64,000 nt of DNA from Clostridia bacterium. Its GTDB lineage: Bacteria; Bacillota; Clostridia; Oscillospirales; Acutalibacteraceae. This document shows, in pieces, positions 43,220 to 51,198 of the stretch (position 1 is its first letter; each line of letters opens with the position of its first letter). The translations under genes were made by a program, and so were the position numbers. The notes under the pieces were generated by a model. It saw only the letters and a program-made list of their open reading frames with translations, was not told the DNA's origin and searched no databases. Location: contig JAFXBF010000004.1 in NCBI GenBank assembly GCA_017516745.1, forward strand, positions 216,060 through 280,059, given 5' to 3'.

Positions 43220-43951
43220 ATGCTGCACCGACCGTATATCCGGAAAGGAGTGCGGCAGGAAGTTGAGAACAGGGCTCAAAAGAACAGCAAGGGGCAGTTC
43301 CTGGACTCCAATACTCACAAGCCGATTGACGGCAAATACGACCTAGGGCATAAACCCGGGCATGAATTCTGGCGGGAAGCAGAAAAGGCAGAAAAAGAAG
43401 GGCTGACCCAAGAACAGTTCAATAACAGAATGAACAACCCTGACCTTTATCATATTGAAAGCCCGCACGAAAACAGATCGCATTTCCATGAGATGCCAAA
43501 GACTCAAACAAACAACAATAAACAAACCCATAACGATGTCGATAAAGGAGGAAAAACGGAAATGGGAAAAAACGAATTTTTGGATAGTATAAAGGTTGAC
43601 AAAGCAACGCAGCAGAGATTGGATGCAGTGACGAAGCAATATTCCCAAAACAACAGAGACTCGTCATCCAAAACCAAAAGTGATAATGGTGGGCGAGAAC
43701 GCGGCGACTCGATGTACGGAAGAGAGAGTGGTCTCAAACACGGTGGCGAAGAAGGTGGCAAAGCGTCCTCCTCTGCATCTTCACACAACTCGACATCGGC
43801 ACCATCTCATACAAACGGAGGACAAGCATCTTCTTCCGGGCACGGCTCCGCCGGCTCTAGTTCCGGCAGCGGACACAGCTCTGGCAGCTCGGGAACGGGA
43901 GGACAAGGCGGAGGAGGTCACGGCTCTTCCGGAGGACATGGAGGGCACTGA
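43220..43951 (+). CDS. GH-E type HNH/EndoVII nuclease with Gly/Ser/His-rich tail
   Basis: A 243-residue protein. The first 95 residues match the GH-E nuclease domain of polymorphic toxins: PYIRKGVRQEVENRAQ, GQFLDSNTHKPI, DLGHKPGHEF with the GH pair (Gly43, His44), LTQEQFNNRMNNPDLYHIE with Glu80, and NRSHFHE. Residues 150-243 are low complexity (Gly, Ser, His). This reverses the usual toxin order, where the nuclease is C-terminal, and there is no signal peptide. The DUF2185 gene lies directly upstream. It may be a toxin exported by other means, or a domesticated DNase of the element. Confidence 0.78.
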   Translation: MLHRPYIRKGVRQEVENRAQKNSKGQFLDSNTHKPIDGKYDLGHKPGHEFWREAEKAEKEGLTQEQFNNRMNNPDLYHIESPHENRSHFHEMPKTQTNNNKQTHNDVDKGGKTEMGKNEFLDSIKVDKATQQRLDAVTKQYSQNNRDSSSKTKSDNGGRERGDSMYGRESGLKHGGEEGGKASSSASSHNSTSAPSHTNGGQASSSGHGSAGSSSGSGHSSGSSGTGGQGGGGHGSSGGHGGH

Positions 43952-43952
43952 T

Positions 43953-45248
43953 ATGATTAAACACACATTAGAAGGACTTTCAATATTACAGTCACCGCCT
44001 CAGCTGAAGGTGAGTTACAGAGCACCTGTTGTTAGGCTTAATGATGGTCTTGTTCTGGATGACAGCATTTTTGAGTGTCCTACCCTCATAATGGGTCCTG
44101 TCGGCTCCGGCAAAACCTATATGATGGAAGAAATCATGACGCCGATTCTGAGGACTGCCGAAGATATGAATGAGAATGTGTTCATCTTCTGCGCCAAGAA
44201 AGACCTGCTTAAATTCAAAAGGTCTCAAGACATCGTCATATCGGTTGATGCGACTACGCCGAATTCCTGCTGGAACATAATCAAGGAAGTCGCCGTCAGC
44301 CGTAATCCGGAACTTACCGCCAGGGACATCGCGAAAAGCCTTACGAAAGACCAGCGGTCGGATCTTCAACCCTTCTTTGAAAACAGCTGCAATGACCTTC
44401 TCTTCAATGCGATTATGGCTGTCTATGAGGACGGACTAAAGAAAGGTATTACATACACCAACTGGCATTTATTTGATTTCCTCGATAAGGTTTCACTAAA
44501 CAGAGACGCGGAAGTTTCCTGGTATGACATTGCGAAGACCAGACCGAAAAGATTTGCACACATTCTTGATTACCTCGGTGACGGCCTGGATCAGGGCTAC
44601 GGCATTATATCGGAAATTCGCACGCTTATCCACGAGTGCTTCTGGGGCAGTTTTTGTTCCGACAAAGGACAGTTTTCGGCAATCGATGCTCTCAAATCGG
44701 GAGGAAAGCGGATTTTTCTCTATTATGATCATGCCAATGCTTCAGAGGCTTCCATAAAGATATTCAAAACAATCCTAAATCTTCTTCTGAAGCACTCTGT
44801 TGACGAGGAAAATGGCAGAAGATCCTGGTTTTTCCTTGATGAGTTCAGCCTCTTACCCGAAACGGGAATTATCGACTCTATGTCTCTCGGTAGAGGAGCG
44901 GGATTCAGGTTGTTTGCATGCATACAGTCGGCTCAGCTGATGACCAGACGATATAAAGAGGATGACGCAAAGGCGCTTCTCAGTCTCTTCCCAAACATTA
45001 TCTGCCTCAAGGTTCAGGATGCACTGAGCCGTTCAATCTTGTCAGACCGGTACGGCGAGTGTCTTACATCTTATAGCTTTAATGCGCCTATGCAAAAGGT
45101 AATACAGCACGCCGTACACAGAAAAGTTGTTGCTGATTACGATTTTACAATGATCCAAAAAAAAGGCGATGCCCTTATGAGCATCCCCAACTTGAGCGAT
45201 TCACCGTTCTTCTATCACGGCTACAGAAAGGAGCTTGAAACTATATGA
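43953..45248 (+). CDS. Coupling-protein-like (TraG/VirD4-related) ATPase 1
   Basis: A 431-residue ATPase with Walker A GPVGSGKT (48-55) and Walker B SWFFLDEFSLLP, followed by a conserved LFACIQSAQLMTRRY block as in VirD4/TraG/FtsK-like DNA pumps. It lacks N-terminal membrane helices. The start ATG 43953 overlaps the region just after the GH-E stop; GGAGGGC precedes it. It overlaps the next gene by four bases. It could move DNA or protein substrates, or have been recruited for another role since no VirB4 is visible nearby. Confidence 0.72.
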   Translation: MIKHTLEGLSILQSPPQLKVSYRAPVVRLNDGLVLDDSIFECPTLIMGPVGSGKTYMMEEIMTPILRTAEDMNENVFIFCAKKDLLKFKRSQDIVISVDATTPNSCWNIIKEVAVSRNPELTARDIAKSLTKDQRSDLQPFFENSCNDLLFNAIMAVYEDGLKKGITYTNWHLFDFLDKVSLNRDAEVSWYDIAKTRPKRFAHILDYLGDGLDQGYGIISEIRTLIHECFWGSFCSDKGQFSAIDALKSGGKRIFLYYDHANASEASIKIFKTILNLLLKHSVDEENGRRSWFFLDEFSLLPETGIIDSMSLGRGAGFRLFACIQSAQLMTRRYKEDDAKALLSLFPNIICLKVQDALSRSILSDRYGECLTSYSFNAPMQKVIQHAVHRKVVADYDFTMIQKKGDALMSIPNLSDSPFFYHGYRKELETI

Positions 45249-46111
45249 AGAACATCTTCAGACCATCCGAAATACCTGCACTCAGCACACCGGTTACATC
45301 ATCTAATATCCGAAACGCAAGAAATCACCCCGCAGTCAGTCTTGGCCGTTGCACACCGTTTCAACTCTTTGAGAGTACCGGTGTTTCTCCCAACGGGACG
45401 GTATGTATTATCGGAAATCCTGCAAGAGGAATCGGAACGGCCAAGGCGCTAATCCGCCGCAGTCGCAAACCCTTCCTCTTTCTGGGAACGGCAACAGACT
45501 GTAATTCGGCTTTTGCATCCTTAGATCCTGAATGGACCATAAGTTCGGCGCAGGAAACCCTGCCCCGCGGTAACGGTGCAATATATTTTAATAAACCGTA
45601 TACCTCTTATATGGAAATCTGCGAATACATCGAGGGATGGGCACAGGACCACTTCATCATCATGCATCTTGGAAGCGGACTTCAGACTGGTGCAGAACTG
45701 ATGAACATTCTTAATGCAGCCGGACAGGTGCTTCTTTTTTGTGAGTCGGTTCCTCAGAGTCTCCGTAGCAGTGATATGCGGACTATGACCCCGTTGGAAT
45801 TTATGAAGCAGATGCATTACCTTCTTGTTTTCTCTTCCGGTGTTGAAACCGGCGAGCTGATTCAGCTCCTTCCTAAATATCAGTATGAAAGGGTAACTAA
45901 TACCACCGGGGTCAATACATTTAAGAGCAAATCATTTTTTCTTCCGTTTCACAGTCACCACGGTCATGGATTATCAGCAAATCAATCTAGAACACTCGAA
46001 TTTAACAAGAATGTTTTTGAGATGGATGACCTTCAAAGAATATTCGGAGCAGGATATATGCTCGTATATAATGCCGGGCAGAATGCAGTATTTGTTGCAC
46101 AGTTGATATAG
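45245..46111 (+). CDS. Unknown protein with degenerate P-loop-like start
   Basis: A 288-residue protein. VCIIGNPARGIGTAKALIRR looks like a P-loop that has lost its Lys-Thr, followed by strand-like FLFLGTATD and HFIIMHLGSG and LLVFSSG segments, so a non-hydrolysing ATPase-like fold is possible. Its four-base overlap with the upstream ATPase suggests a partner in one complex. Not recognised otherwise. Confidence 0.55.
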   Translation: MKNIFRPSEIPALSTPVTSSNIRNARNHPAVSLGRCTPFQLFESTGVSPNGTVCIIGNPARGIGTAKALIRRSRKPFLFLGTATDCNSAFASLDPEWTISSAQETLPRGNGAIYFNKPYTSYMEICEYIEGWAQDHFIIMHLGSGLQTGAELMNILNAAGQVLLFCESVPQSLRSSDMRTMTPLEFMKQMHYLLVFSSGVETGELIQLLPKYQYERVTNTTGVNTFKSKSFFLPFHSHHGHGLSANQSRTLEFNKNVFEMDDLQRIFGAGYMLVYNAGQNAVFVAQLI

Positions 46112-46135
46112 AATCGGGGGAAGCCTTATGAACGG

Positions 46136-46214
46136 TTGGATAGTTCGCAATAAAAACATTTCTAATTGGATATCGTATTGGAACGAATGGAAACTTGATT
46201 TATTGATGATTGGA
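46136..46214. promoter_or_regulatory. Phased TTGGA array R2
   Basis: TTGGA at 46136, 46166, 46178 and 46210 with a variant ATGGA at 46187: offsets 0, 30, 42, 51 and 74. It aligns over about 80 bases with array R3 at 49.1 kb and has the R1 offsets 0, 42, 74. It lies just before the YbjN-ClpP genes. Confidence 0.55.
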
Positions 46215-46287
46215 CACAAGGAAGAATATAATAAAGACAACAAAAACAAGCGGATATCAATCCGTTGTCCATAAGGAGGACGTAATA

Positions 46288-46959
46288 ATGAAAGAAAAAA
46301 ACTATTCCACAGAAATCGCAAACGCAATTAAGTCCTATCTCAAGGAAGATAACTGGCACTTCTCCTTTAATGAGGAGTCAGGGCTGTTAAAGTTCGGCCT
46401 GTCTCTCTCTAGCAAGATCAAGAAAATCAATTACATTGTTGACGTGAAGGAAGACGAATACATCGTATACGCCATCGCTCCCATCGGTGCTGATGAGGAA
46501 GACAAAAAGATGATGGCAACCATGGCTGAATTTGTCTGCCGTGCCAACTACGGTTTGAAGAACGGCAACTTCGAACTTGACATGAGAGATGGCGAGGTGA
46601 GATTCAAGTGCTTTGTCGATTGCGAAGGTATTACACCTTCAAAAGATATGGTGCAGAACAGCATCCATTGCCCCGCGGCAATGTTCAAACGCTACAGTTC
46701 AGGAATTGTTGATATCATCTTCGGAAATGCCACTGCAAAGGAAGCAGTTGAGAAGTGCGAGAAGGCAACTGAAGATGAGATACGTTCGCTCTTGAGCGAG
46801 TTGACAGAAGGTGAAGACGAAGGTGAACTCGGTGAAATACTTGCGAAACTTGCCGAACGCCTGGGCTCACCAGACGACGATGATGAATCCTGTGACACAG
46901 GCTGTGTTTCTGCAATGATCAAAACCGACTTATTCGGCACGGAAGGAGATGATGACTGA
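46288..46959 (+). CDS. YbjN-domain protein
   Basis: A 223-residue protein with a YbjN-like (type III secretion chaperone-fold) domain: FNEESGLLKFGLSLSSKIKK, INYIVDVKEDEYIVYAIAP, MMATMAEFVCRANYGLKNGNFELDMRDGEVRFKC. The C-terminal 60 residues are acidic. AAGGAGG lies upstream of the ATG. Its stop overlaps the ClpP start (ATGA type), so the two are translationally coupled; it may be a chaperone or adaptor for the protease. Confidence 0.75.
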   Translation: MKEKNYSTEIANAIKSYLKEDNWHFSFNEESGLLKFGLSLSSKIKKINYIVDVKEDEYIVYAIAPIGADEEDKKMMATMAEFVCRANYGLKNGNFELDMRDGEVRFKCFVDCEGITPSKDMVQNSIHCPAAMFKRYSSGIVDIIFGNATAKEAVEKCEKATEDEIRSLLSELTEGEDEGELGEILAKLAERLGSPDDDDESCDTGCVSAMIKTDLFGTEGDDD

Positions 46960-47537
46960 TGAACACCATTATCAAAAGCAGCAACGGAATCTCTCTTGTT
47001 CCGATTGAAACCCGTTTACTTGCCGACCGCAAGGTGTTTATTGAAGGAAAAATCAATGCGGAGTCGGCGTGTGACTTTGTGAAATGCATGATGCTTCTGA
47101 TCAAAGAGGATGCTGAAAAGCCTATCGATGTCTACATTAACTCTCCCGGTGGTGAAGTTGTGTCCGGTATGCTGATTCTCGACACGCTGAAAGGATTAAA
47201 AGTGGAGATCAACCTTCATTGCATCGGTATGGCGGCTTCTATGGCAGCAATTCTGCTCTCAGCGGGAGAAAAAGGACACAGATTTGTAAGTCCCCATGCA
47301 AAAATTATGATCCATGAACCTCTTATTGCGGAGGGTGTCGGAGGAAGCGCATCCTCCATCAAAAGGACCGCCGAAAGTATTCTTGAAACAAAGGCAATGA
47401 CCGTTGAACTTCTTGCAAACAGCACAGGACGCAGCAAAAAAGAGATAGAAACAGCTATTTCTTACGACAATTACATGAATGCTGAGGAATGCATCAAATT
47501 CGGTATTGCTGACAGTATCGAAACATCTATCGTGTGA
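46959..47537 (+). CDS. ClpP-family serine protease encoded on the element
   Basis: A 192-residue ClpP. The catalytic triad is intact: Ser94 in GMAASMAA, His119 in HAKIMIHEP, Asp170 in SYDNYMNAEEC. INSPGGEV, the substrate-strand motif, is also present. This is not the chromosomal clpP context. It stands after a YbjN-like gene and about 6 kb before a ClpC-like AAA+ gene with an LGF loop, so a dedicated ClpP-unfoldase pair is likely. Self-assembly into its own 14-mer is the simplest model, but mixed complexes with host ClpP are possible. Confidence 0.92.
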   Translation: MNTIIKSSNGISLVPIETRLLADRKVFIEGKINAESACDFVKCMMLLIKEDAEKPIDVYINSPGGEVVSGMLILDTLKGLKVEINLHCIGMAASMAAILLSAGEKGHRFVSPHAKIMIHEPLIAEGVGGSASSIKRTAESILETKAMTVELLANSTGRSKKEIETAISYDNYMNAEECIKFGIADSIETSIV

Positions 47538-47548
47538 GGAGGAAAAGC

Positions 47549-48811
47549 ATGGATAAAGTCATTCTCGCTAAAAACATAATTCTTGACGGTGAACTCGGAC
47601 ATACAAGGCCGAACGACAATCAGATGATATTCGGCGGCACGGGATCGGGAAAATCTATGAGCATCGTACTCCCCACCCTGTGTCACATGAAAGAAAGCAG
47701 TCTTATAGGCACATTTGCCAAAAAGAGTGTTGTTTCCAACGCAGTGGCATATTTTCAAAATCAGGGTTATAAGACGCATGTGTGGAATCTTGCAAACCCT
47801 AAAAAGGGCGATAAGATTCCCGACCCACTCTCCTACGTTAATTCCGATGACGACGTCCAGGAACTTGCTAGACAGATTGCCAACGGCAATCCGGAATACA
47901 GCAGAGCTACAAAGTTCGATCCCTACTGGCGCGAGGCGTCAGAATCGCTTATAACCGGTCTGATCTATTATGTGCTGATGACAGCGGATTCGCCGAGCAT
48001 GAAAAAGGTCATTGACCTTTTCTATCAGGTTAAAATCAAGGAAGACGGACGCGCAATCAGCACTTCTGTAGACTATATCTTTGAGTGGCTTCAGAATAAA
48101 GCGCCGAATTCTATTGCGGCAAGAAAGCTGAGTTCCTTTGCTCAGTTGCCCTATGCAACTGCAGGGTGTGTTCGCGATGATCTGGAAAAGGCAATTCAAA
48201 ATATTTTCCCTGTATCTATTCAGAAAGCAATGAGTGAAGATGCTTTTGTGAATTTCGAGGAGTTTTCCACGGAGCGCACGGCAATCTTTATTCTGACGAG
48301 CCCCGTTCGCACAGCGCAGTATGGTTTTGCAAATCTTTTGTTCAGCATCGCTATCCGTCACTTGATGGAGTTTGCGGAAACACAAAAGGATAATCACCTT
48401 CCTCGTGATGTAAAACTTGTATTTGATGACTTTAGCTGCGGTTTTGCTATTCAGAACTACGAAAAATCCATCTCGACATTCCGCGCGGCAGGCATCAGCA
48501 GTCTCATGCTTTGTCAAAGCCTTTCGCAGCTGGATGCAACTTATGGACAGGAAAATGCCACTGTCATTTTGGATAACTGCGCCTCTCTTGTGTATCTCCC
48601 CGGAGGTATGAACCAGCAGACAGCAGCCTATATCGCAAAAATGCTCGACTTGCCGTTGAACGACGTGATGTTCATGCCTATGGGAAATGTCGTTGTGTTT
48701 CAGTCCGGTCAACAGCCTGTCATAGCTCCCCGATATGAAACATTAAAAGATCCGCTGTATCAGAAACTTATGGTATCCGGTGAAGAAAAGGGTGAGTCAC
48801 GAAGTGCATAA
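47549..48811 (+). CDS. Coupling-protein-like (TraG/VirD4) ATPase 2
   Basis: A 420-residue TraG/VirD4-like ATPase. It has Walker A GGTGSGKS (29-36), Walker B KLVFDDFSC (Asp-Asp instead of Asp-Glu), and SSLMLCQSLSQLDATYG, the motif that follows in type IV coupling proteins, then NCASLVYLPGG. N-terminal membrane helices are absent. ATG 47549 with GAGGAGG upstream is preferred over an in-frame GTG at 47534. It probably works with the membrane proteins of this operon. Confidence 0.8.
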   Translation: MDKVILAKNIILDGELGHTRPNDNQMIFGGTGSGKSMSIVLPTLCHMKESSLIGTFAKKSVVSNAVAYFQNQGYKTHVWNLANPKKGDKIPDPLSYVNSDDDVQELARQIANGNPEYSRATKFDPYWREASESLITGLIYYVLMTADSPSMKKVIDLFYQVKIKEDGRAISTSVDYIFEWLQNKAPNSIAARKLSSFAQLPYATAGCVRDDLEKAIQNIFPVSIQKAMSEDAFVNFEEFSTERTAIFILTSPVRTAQYGFANLLFSIAIRHLMEFAETQKDNHLPRDVKLVFDDFSCGFAIQNYEKSISTFRAAGISSLMLCQSLSQLDATYGQENATVILDNCASLVYLPGGMNQQTAAYIAKMLDLPLNDVMFMPMGNVVVFQSGQQPVIAPRYETLKDPLYQKLMVSGEEKGESRSA

Positions 48812-49043
48812 TAAAAGATTCCAAGACGAACTCGGAAAACTCAAAGGCGACATCGTACCGATTAAAAACAGCTCTCACAAAGATTTTGTTGAAAGACTTA
48901 AGAAACAGGTTTCATCTGATGATTCTTCTTCAAGTACAGGAGGCGCTGACTCAAGCGATGACGATGTATACAGTGAAGAATTGATGAAAGAGCTGGAGGC
49001 AAAATTCGATGAGCTTTTTGCAAACTTGGATGATGACGATTAG
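48780..49043 (+). CDS. Small acidic protein
   Basis: An 87-residue protein with a basic N-terminus and a Ser/Asp-rich middle, ending in LMKELEAKFDELFANLDDDD. Not recognised. It overlaps the TraG-like gene by about 30 bases; the start (GTG at 48780, 48792 or 48804) is uncertain. Possibly an accessory to the ATPase. Confidence 0.5.
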   Translation: MKKRVSHEVHNKRFQDELGKLKGDIVPIKNSSHKDFVERLKKQVSSDDSSSSTGGADSSDDDVYSEELMKELEAKFDELFANLDDDD

Positions 49044-49361
49044 AAAATGATTGTCTTCTGTTCCAAAAAAACTCAATCCATTCAAAAACACGTCGTTGGA
49101 TATTTGCATTTTATTGTCAGCTTAATTGGATTGCTGTTGGAATATTTGGAAAGAATCTGGATTGCTGATTGGACAATCTTTCGATTATACTTTTATTGTA
49201 GTGAGCGGACGGTAAATACCGCTGAATTTACAGAGGAGTTGAAACATACAAGACCTATCAAATTACAGCTCCGGCTGAATGAAAGGATGTGAAAGCAATG
49301 GATATTGCGGACAGCAGATCACACATTACAAATTACTAATTAATCTGAAAGGAGCATTATA
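49044..49361. other. Leader region containing phased TTGGA array R3
   Basis: A 318-base gap. TTGGA starts at 49096, 49126, 49137, 49146 and 49169: offsets 0, 30, 41, 50 and 73, the same layout as R2 with one base missing after the second copy. I see no convincing gene here; an 81-codon frame covers it but has no ribosome binding site and no recognisable protein. Confidence 0.5.
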
Positions 49362-49730
49362 ATGAATTTCACCATTATTCACAGCGACATTATAAACAAC
49401 AATAACAACAAAAAGGAGCGTACAGTTATGCAGGGCAATCTTAATTCTATGATCAACGCAAATCATCAGTTTGAAGGCTGGCACGGCGGCAGACAGGGTG
49501 ACCTTAACGAACAGGGTAACGGCTGGCACGGCGGCAGACAGGGTGACCTCAACGAACAGGGTAACGGCTGGCACGGCGGCAGACAGGGTGACCTCAACGA
49601 ACAGGGTAACGGCTGGCACGGCGGCAGACAGGGTGACCTCAACGAACAGGGTAACGGCTGGCACGGCGGCAGACAGTGTGACCTTAACGAACAGGGTAAC
49701 GGCTGGGGCGGTAACAGACCGCCCCGATAA
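49362..49730 (+). CDS. Tandem-repeat protein (15-residue GWHGGRQGDLNEQGN units)
   Basis: A 122-residue protein of which residues 39-113 are five near-identical copies of GWHGGRQGDLNEQGN plus a partial sixth, ending GWGGNRPPR. There is no signal peptide or membrane segment. Two in-frame starts each have a good ribosome binding site: 49362 (GAAAGGAG) and 49428 (AAAAAGGAG), so two products are possible. The repeat DNA is almost identical, so copy number should vary between strains. Function unknown; a scaffold or RNA-binding low-complexity protein is possible. Confidence 0.6.
   Translation: MNFTIIHSDIINNNNNKKERTVMQGNLNSMINANHQFEGWHGGRQGDLNEQGNGWHGGRQGDLNEQGNGWHGGRQGDLNEQGNGWHGGRQGDLNEQGNGWHGGRQCDLNEQGNGWGGNRPPR
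49476..49715 (+). repeat. 45-bp tandem repeat, five copies plus a partial
   Basis: Units start at 49476, 49521, 49566, 49611 and 49656, with a partial sixth at 49701. Between copies only a few bases differ (ctt/ctc in the third-last codon group; one ggt to tgt change in copy five, Gly to Cys). Such identity indicates recent slippage expansion. Confidence 0.9.
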
Positions 49731-49768
49731 TCAAACCTATATGTAACGTCAAATAGAAGGAGTACGGT

Positions 49769-50161
49769 ATGTTTATTTTAGCTTTTATACCGATTATCGT
49801 AATAGCAATAACCTTCGCTGCAAGATATAGTTCTATGCGTGATCCGGTTCAGTTTTCATACGAATATAAAGCTCAGACATCGTGTCCGTCGATGGATCAT
49901 CTGTATATCTTTGATATCAGAAAGGAAAGCGATAATCTGTATAAGTGCTATATCTGCCGTACTCCTTCTTATCGTGGAAGGGATACATCCAACTATATGC
50001 CTCACGTATGGTACAACAAAACAACAAACAAACGATGGATCTGCTGGACCGGAAGCATCAAGTATCCGGAGCAGGCAAAGACATTGTGCAGGAAATGGGC
50101 GGATGCCACCCAAGTATTTATTGATACCGGCAATCCGCTACCTGCCTTCGTAAGGAGATAG
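49769..50161 (+). CDS. Single-TM protein, paralog family member A
   Basis: A 130-residue protein with an N-terminal TM helix (about 2-18). The C-terminal part, WICWTGSIKYPEQAKTLCRKW followed by ADATQVFIDTGNPLP, matches the end of the next two related genes (W-C-x-x-I, R-x-A-x-x-W, then FI/YYI and a G-rich turn). Function unknown. Confidence 0.6.
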   Translation: MFILAFIPIIVIAITFAARYSSMRDPVQFSYEYKAQTSCPSMDHLYIFDIRKESDNLYKCYICRTPSYRGRDTSNYMPHVWYNKTTNKRWICWTGSIKYPEQAKTLCRKWADATQVFIDTGNPLPAFVRR

Positions 50162-50165
50162 TGTT

Positions 50166-50408
50166 ATGGATACATTTGAGATTATCATTACAGTGATTCT
50201 TCTGATAGCATACAGTGCATTTTCAGTGTGGGCAATCACTAAGTTTAAGAAGCTTTCAACAGGAATAGCCGGCAGCTTGTGTCTTGCTGTGGGAGGTGTC
50301 GGAGTTTATCTGTCCGGGGTAATCGTTGCAGCGGTAATCTTATGGATCTTGAAGGCTTTGCTCATAATCGGCGCTATCGCACTGATTATCGCAATATTCG
50401 GAAGTTAG
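50166..50408 (+). CDS. Small multi-TM protein
   Basis: An 80-residue, almost wholly hydrophobic protein with two to three TM helices (about 5-24, 33-58, 60-78). Not recognised. It starts five bases after the previous stop codon. Confidence 0.55.
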   Translation: MDTFEIIITVILLIAYSAFSVWAITKFKKLSTGIAGSLCLAVGGVGVYLSGVIVAAVILWILKALLIIGAIALIIAIFGS

Positions 50409-50422
50409 AAAGGGTGATGTAA

Positions 50423-50788
50423 ATGAGATATGAACACGCCTATTACAGGACGAAGGACAAGTCTTTGGATATAGAGTTCCTTATGCTTGATTTAGGCAAA
50501 CCAGTAGGCTGGCGGGCTTATGTAATGTCCGATATCGACTATAAAAGTGTTTCCGCACAAAGGTCTGATGACTACAGAGATACCCACCTGTATCTTGATA
50601 ACGGAACACACAGATATATTGATAAAACGAAAGACTGGCCTTATGTCTGCCGTGTGGATCCCATATACGATCTTGATGTTATGCGCCGCGTTGCTGGTGC
50701 ATGGTGCGAAATCACGGCTTACTACATCAAGCACGGTGGCTCATTCAAGGATATACAGGTCAAACTTCAGGAGGAGGGAGTATTATGA
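50423..50788 (+). CDS. Unknown protein, paralog family member B
   Basis: A 121-residue protein starting MRYEHAYYRTKDKSLDIEFL. It is a clear paralog of the next gene: YYRT-xx-LDIEFL, VMSDIDYK, and a C-terminal A-x-W-x-EITAYYI-x-x-GG-F-x-x-IQ. Tandem duplication within the operon. Function unknown. Confidence 0.6.
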   Translation: MRYEHAYYRTKDKSLDIEFLMLDLGKPVGWRAYVMSDIDYKSVSAQRSDDYRDTHLYLDNGTHRYIDKTKDWPYVCRVDPIYDLDVMRRVAGAWCEITAYYIKHGGSFKDIQVKLQEEGVL

Positions 50789-51198
50789 TGCTGTTTGAGA
50801 ACAACTATTACCGCACCTCCGACTATCTGCTCGACATCGAATTCCTGTTTGTCGACCTCGGAACATCAACCGGATGGAGGATTTACATCCTGTCGGATAT
50901 TGATTATAAACAGATAGCCTCATCAAGATCCGATTCCATTACAACTATTCACCGACTTACAGAAAGCAACAGAGACGTGCTTAGAAAAATTAATACTTTT
51001 CAGAGGAACAAGGGAAGGACCGTGTCCGATTTCACGCCTATCCACTACATATGCTGGAAACATAAAATTGATAGTCTTGAGCGTGCAAGGGAGATTGCAA
51101 AAACATGGTCTGAGATTACTGCTTACTACATCAGATACGGAGGCGATTTTGAATCCATCCAGCCGAAACTTAAGAGAAAGGGAATCATAAGATTATGA
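50785..51198 (+). CDS. Unknown protein, paralog family member C
   Basis: A 137-residue paralog of the preceding gene (NYYRTSDYLLDIEFLFVDLG, ILSDIDYKQI, TWSEITAYYIRYGGDFESIQ). GGAGGAGGGAG spans the start, which overlaps the end of the previous gene. Its own stop overlaps the JAB-E1 start by four bases, so it is translationally coupled to it. It might be a substrate or modifier partner, but it shows no C-terminal Gly-Gly tail. Confidence 0.6.
   Translation: MMLFENNYYRTSDYLLDIEFLFVDLGTSTGWRIYILSDIDYKQIASSRSDSITTIHRLTESNRDVLRKINTFQRNKGRTVSDFTPIHYICWKHKIDSLERAREIAKTWSEITAYYIRYGGDFESIQPKLKRKGIIRL

Noticed and set aside
46128-46274. A 48-codon frame with GGGGG upstream and a Trp-rich peptide
   Set aside because: The Trp codons are a by-product of the TTGGA array R2; the aligned R3 copy has an indel that breaks the frame. 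A short leader peptide remains possible.
47939-48712. A 257-codon minus-strand frame
   Set aside because: Antisense to the TraG-like ATPase; no recognisable protein.
49047-49292. An 81-codon plus-strand frame
   Set aside because: No ribosome binding site and no protein pattern; it covers the phased TTGGA array R3, which explains the sequence better.
49476-49715. Possible CRISPR array
   Set aside because: The 45-bp units are directly adjacent with no spacers and are in frame with a coding region.
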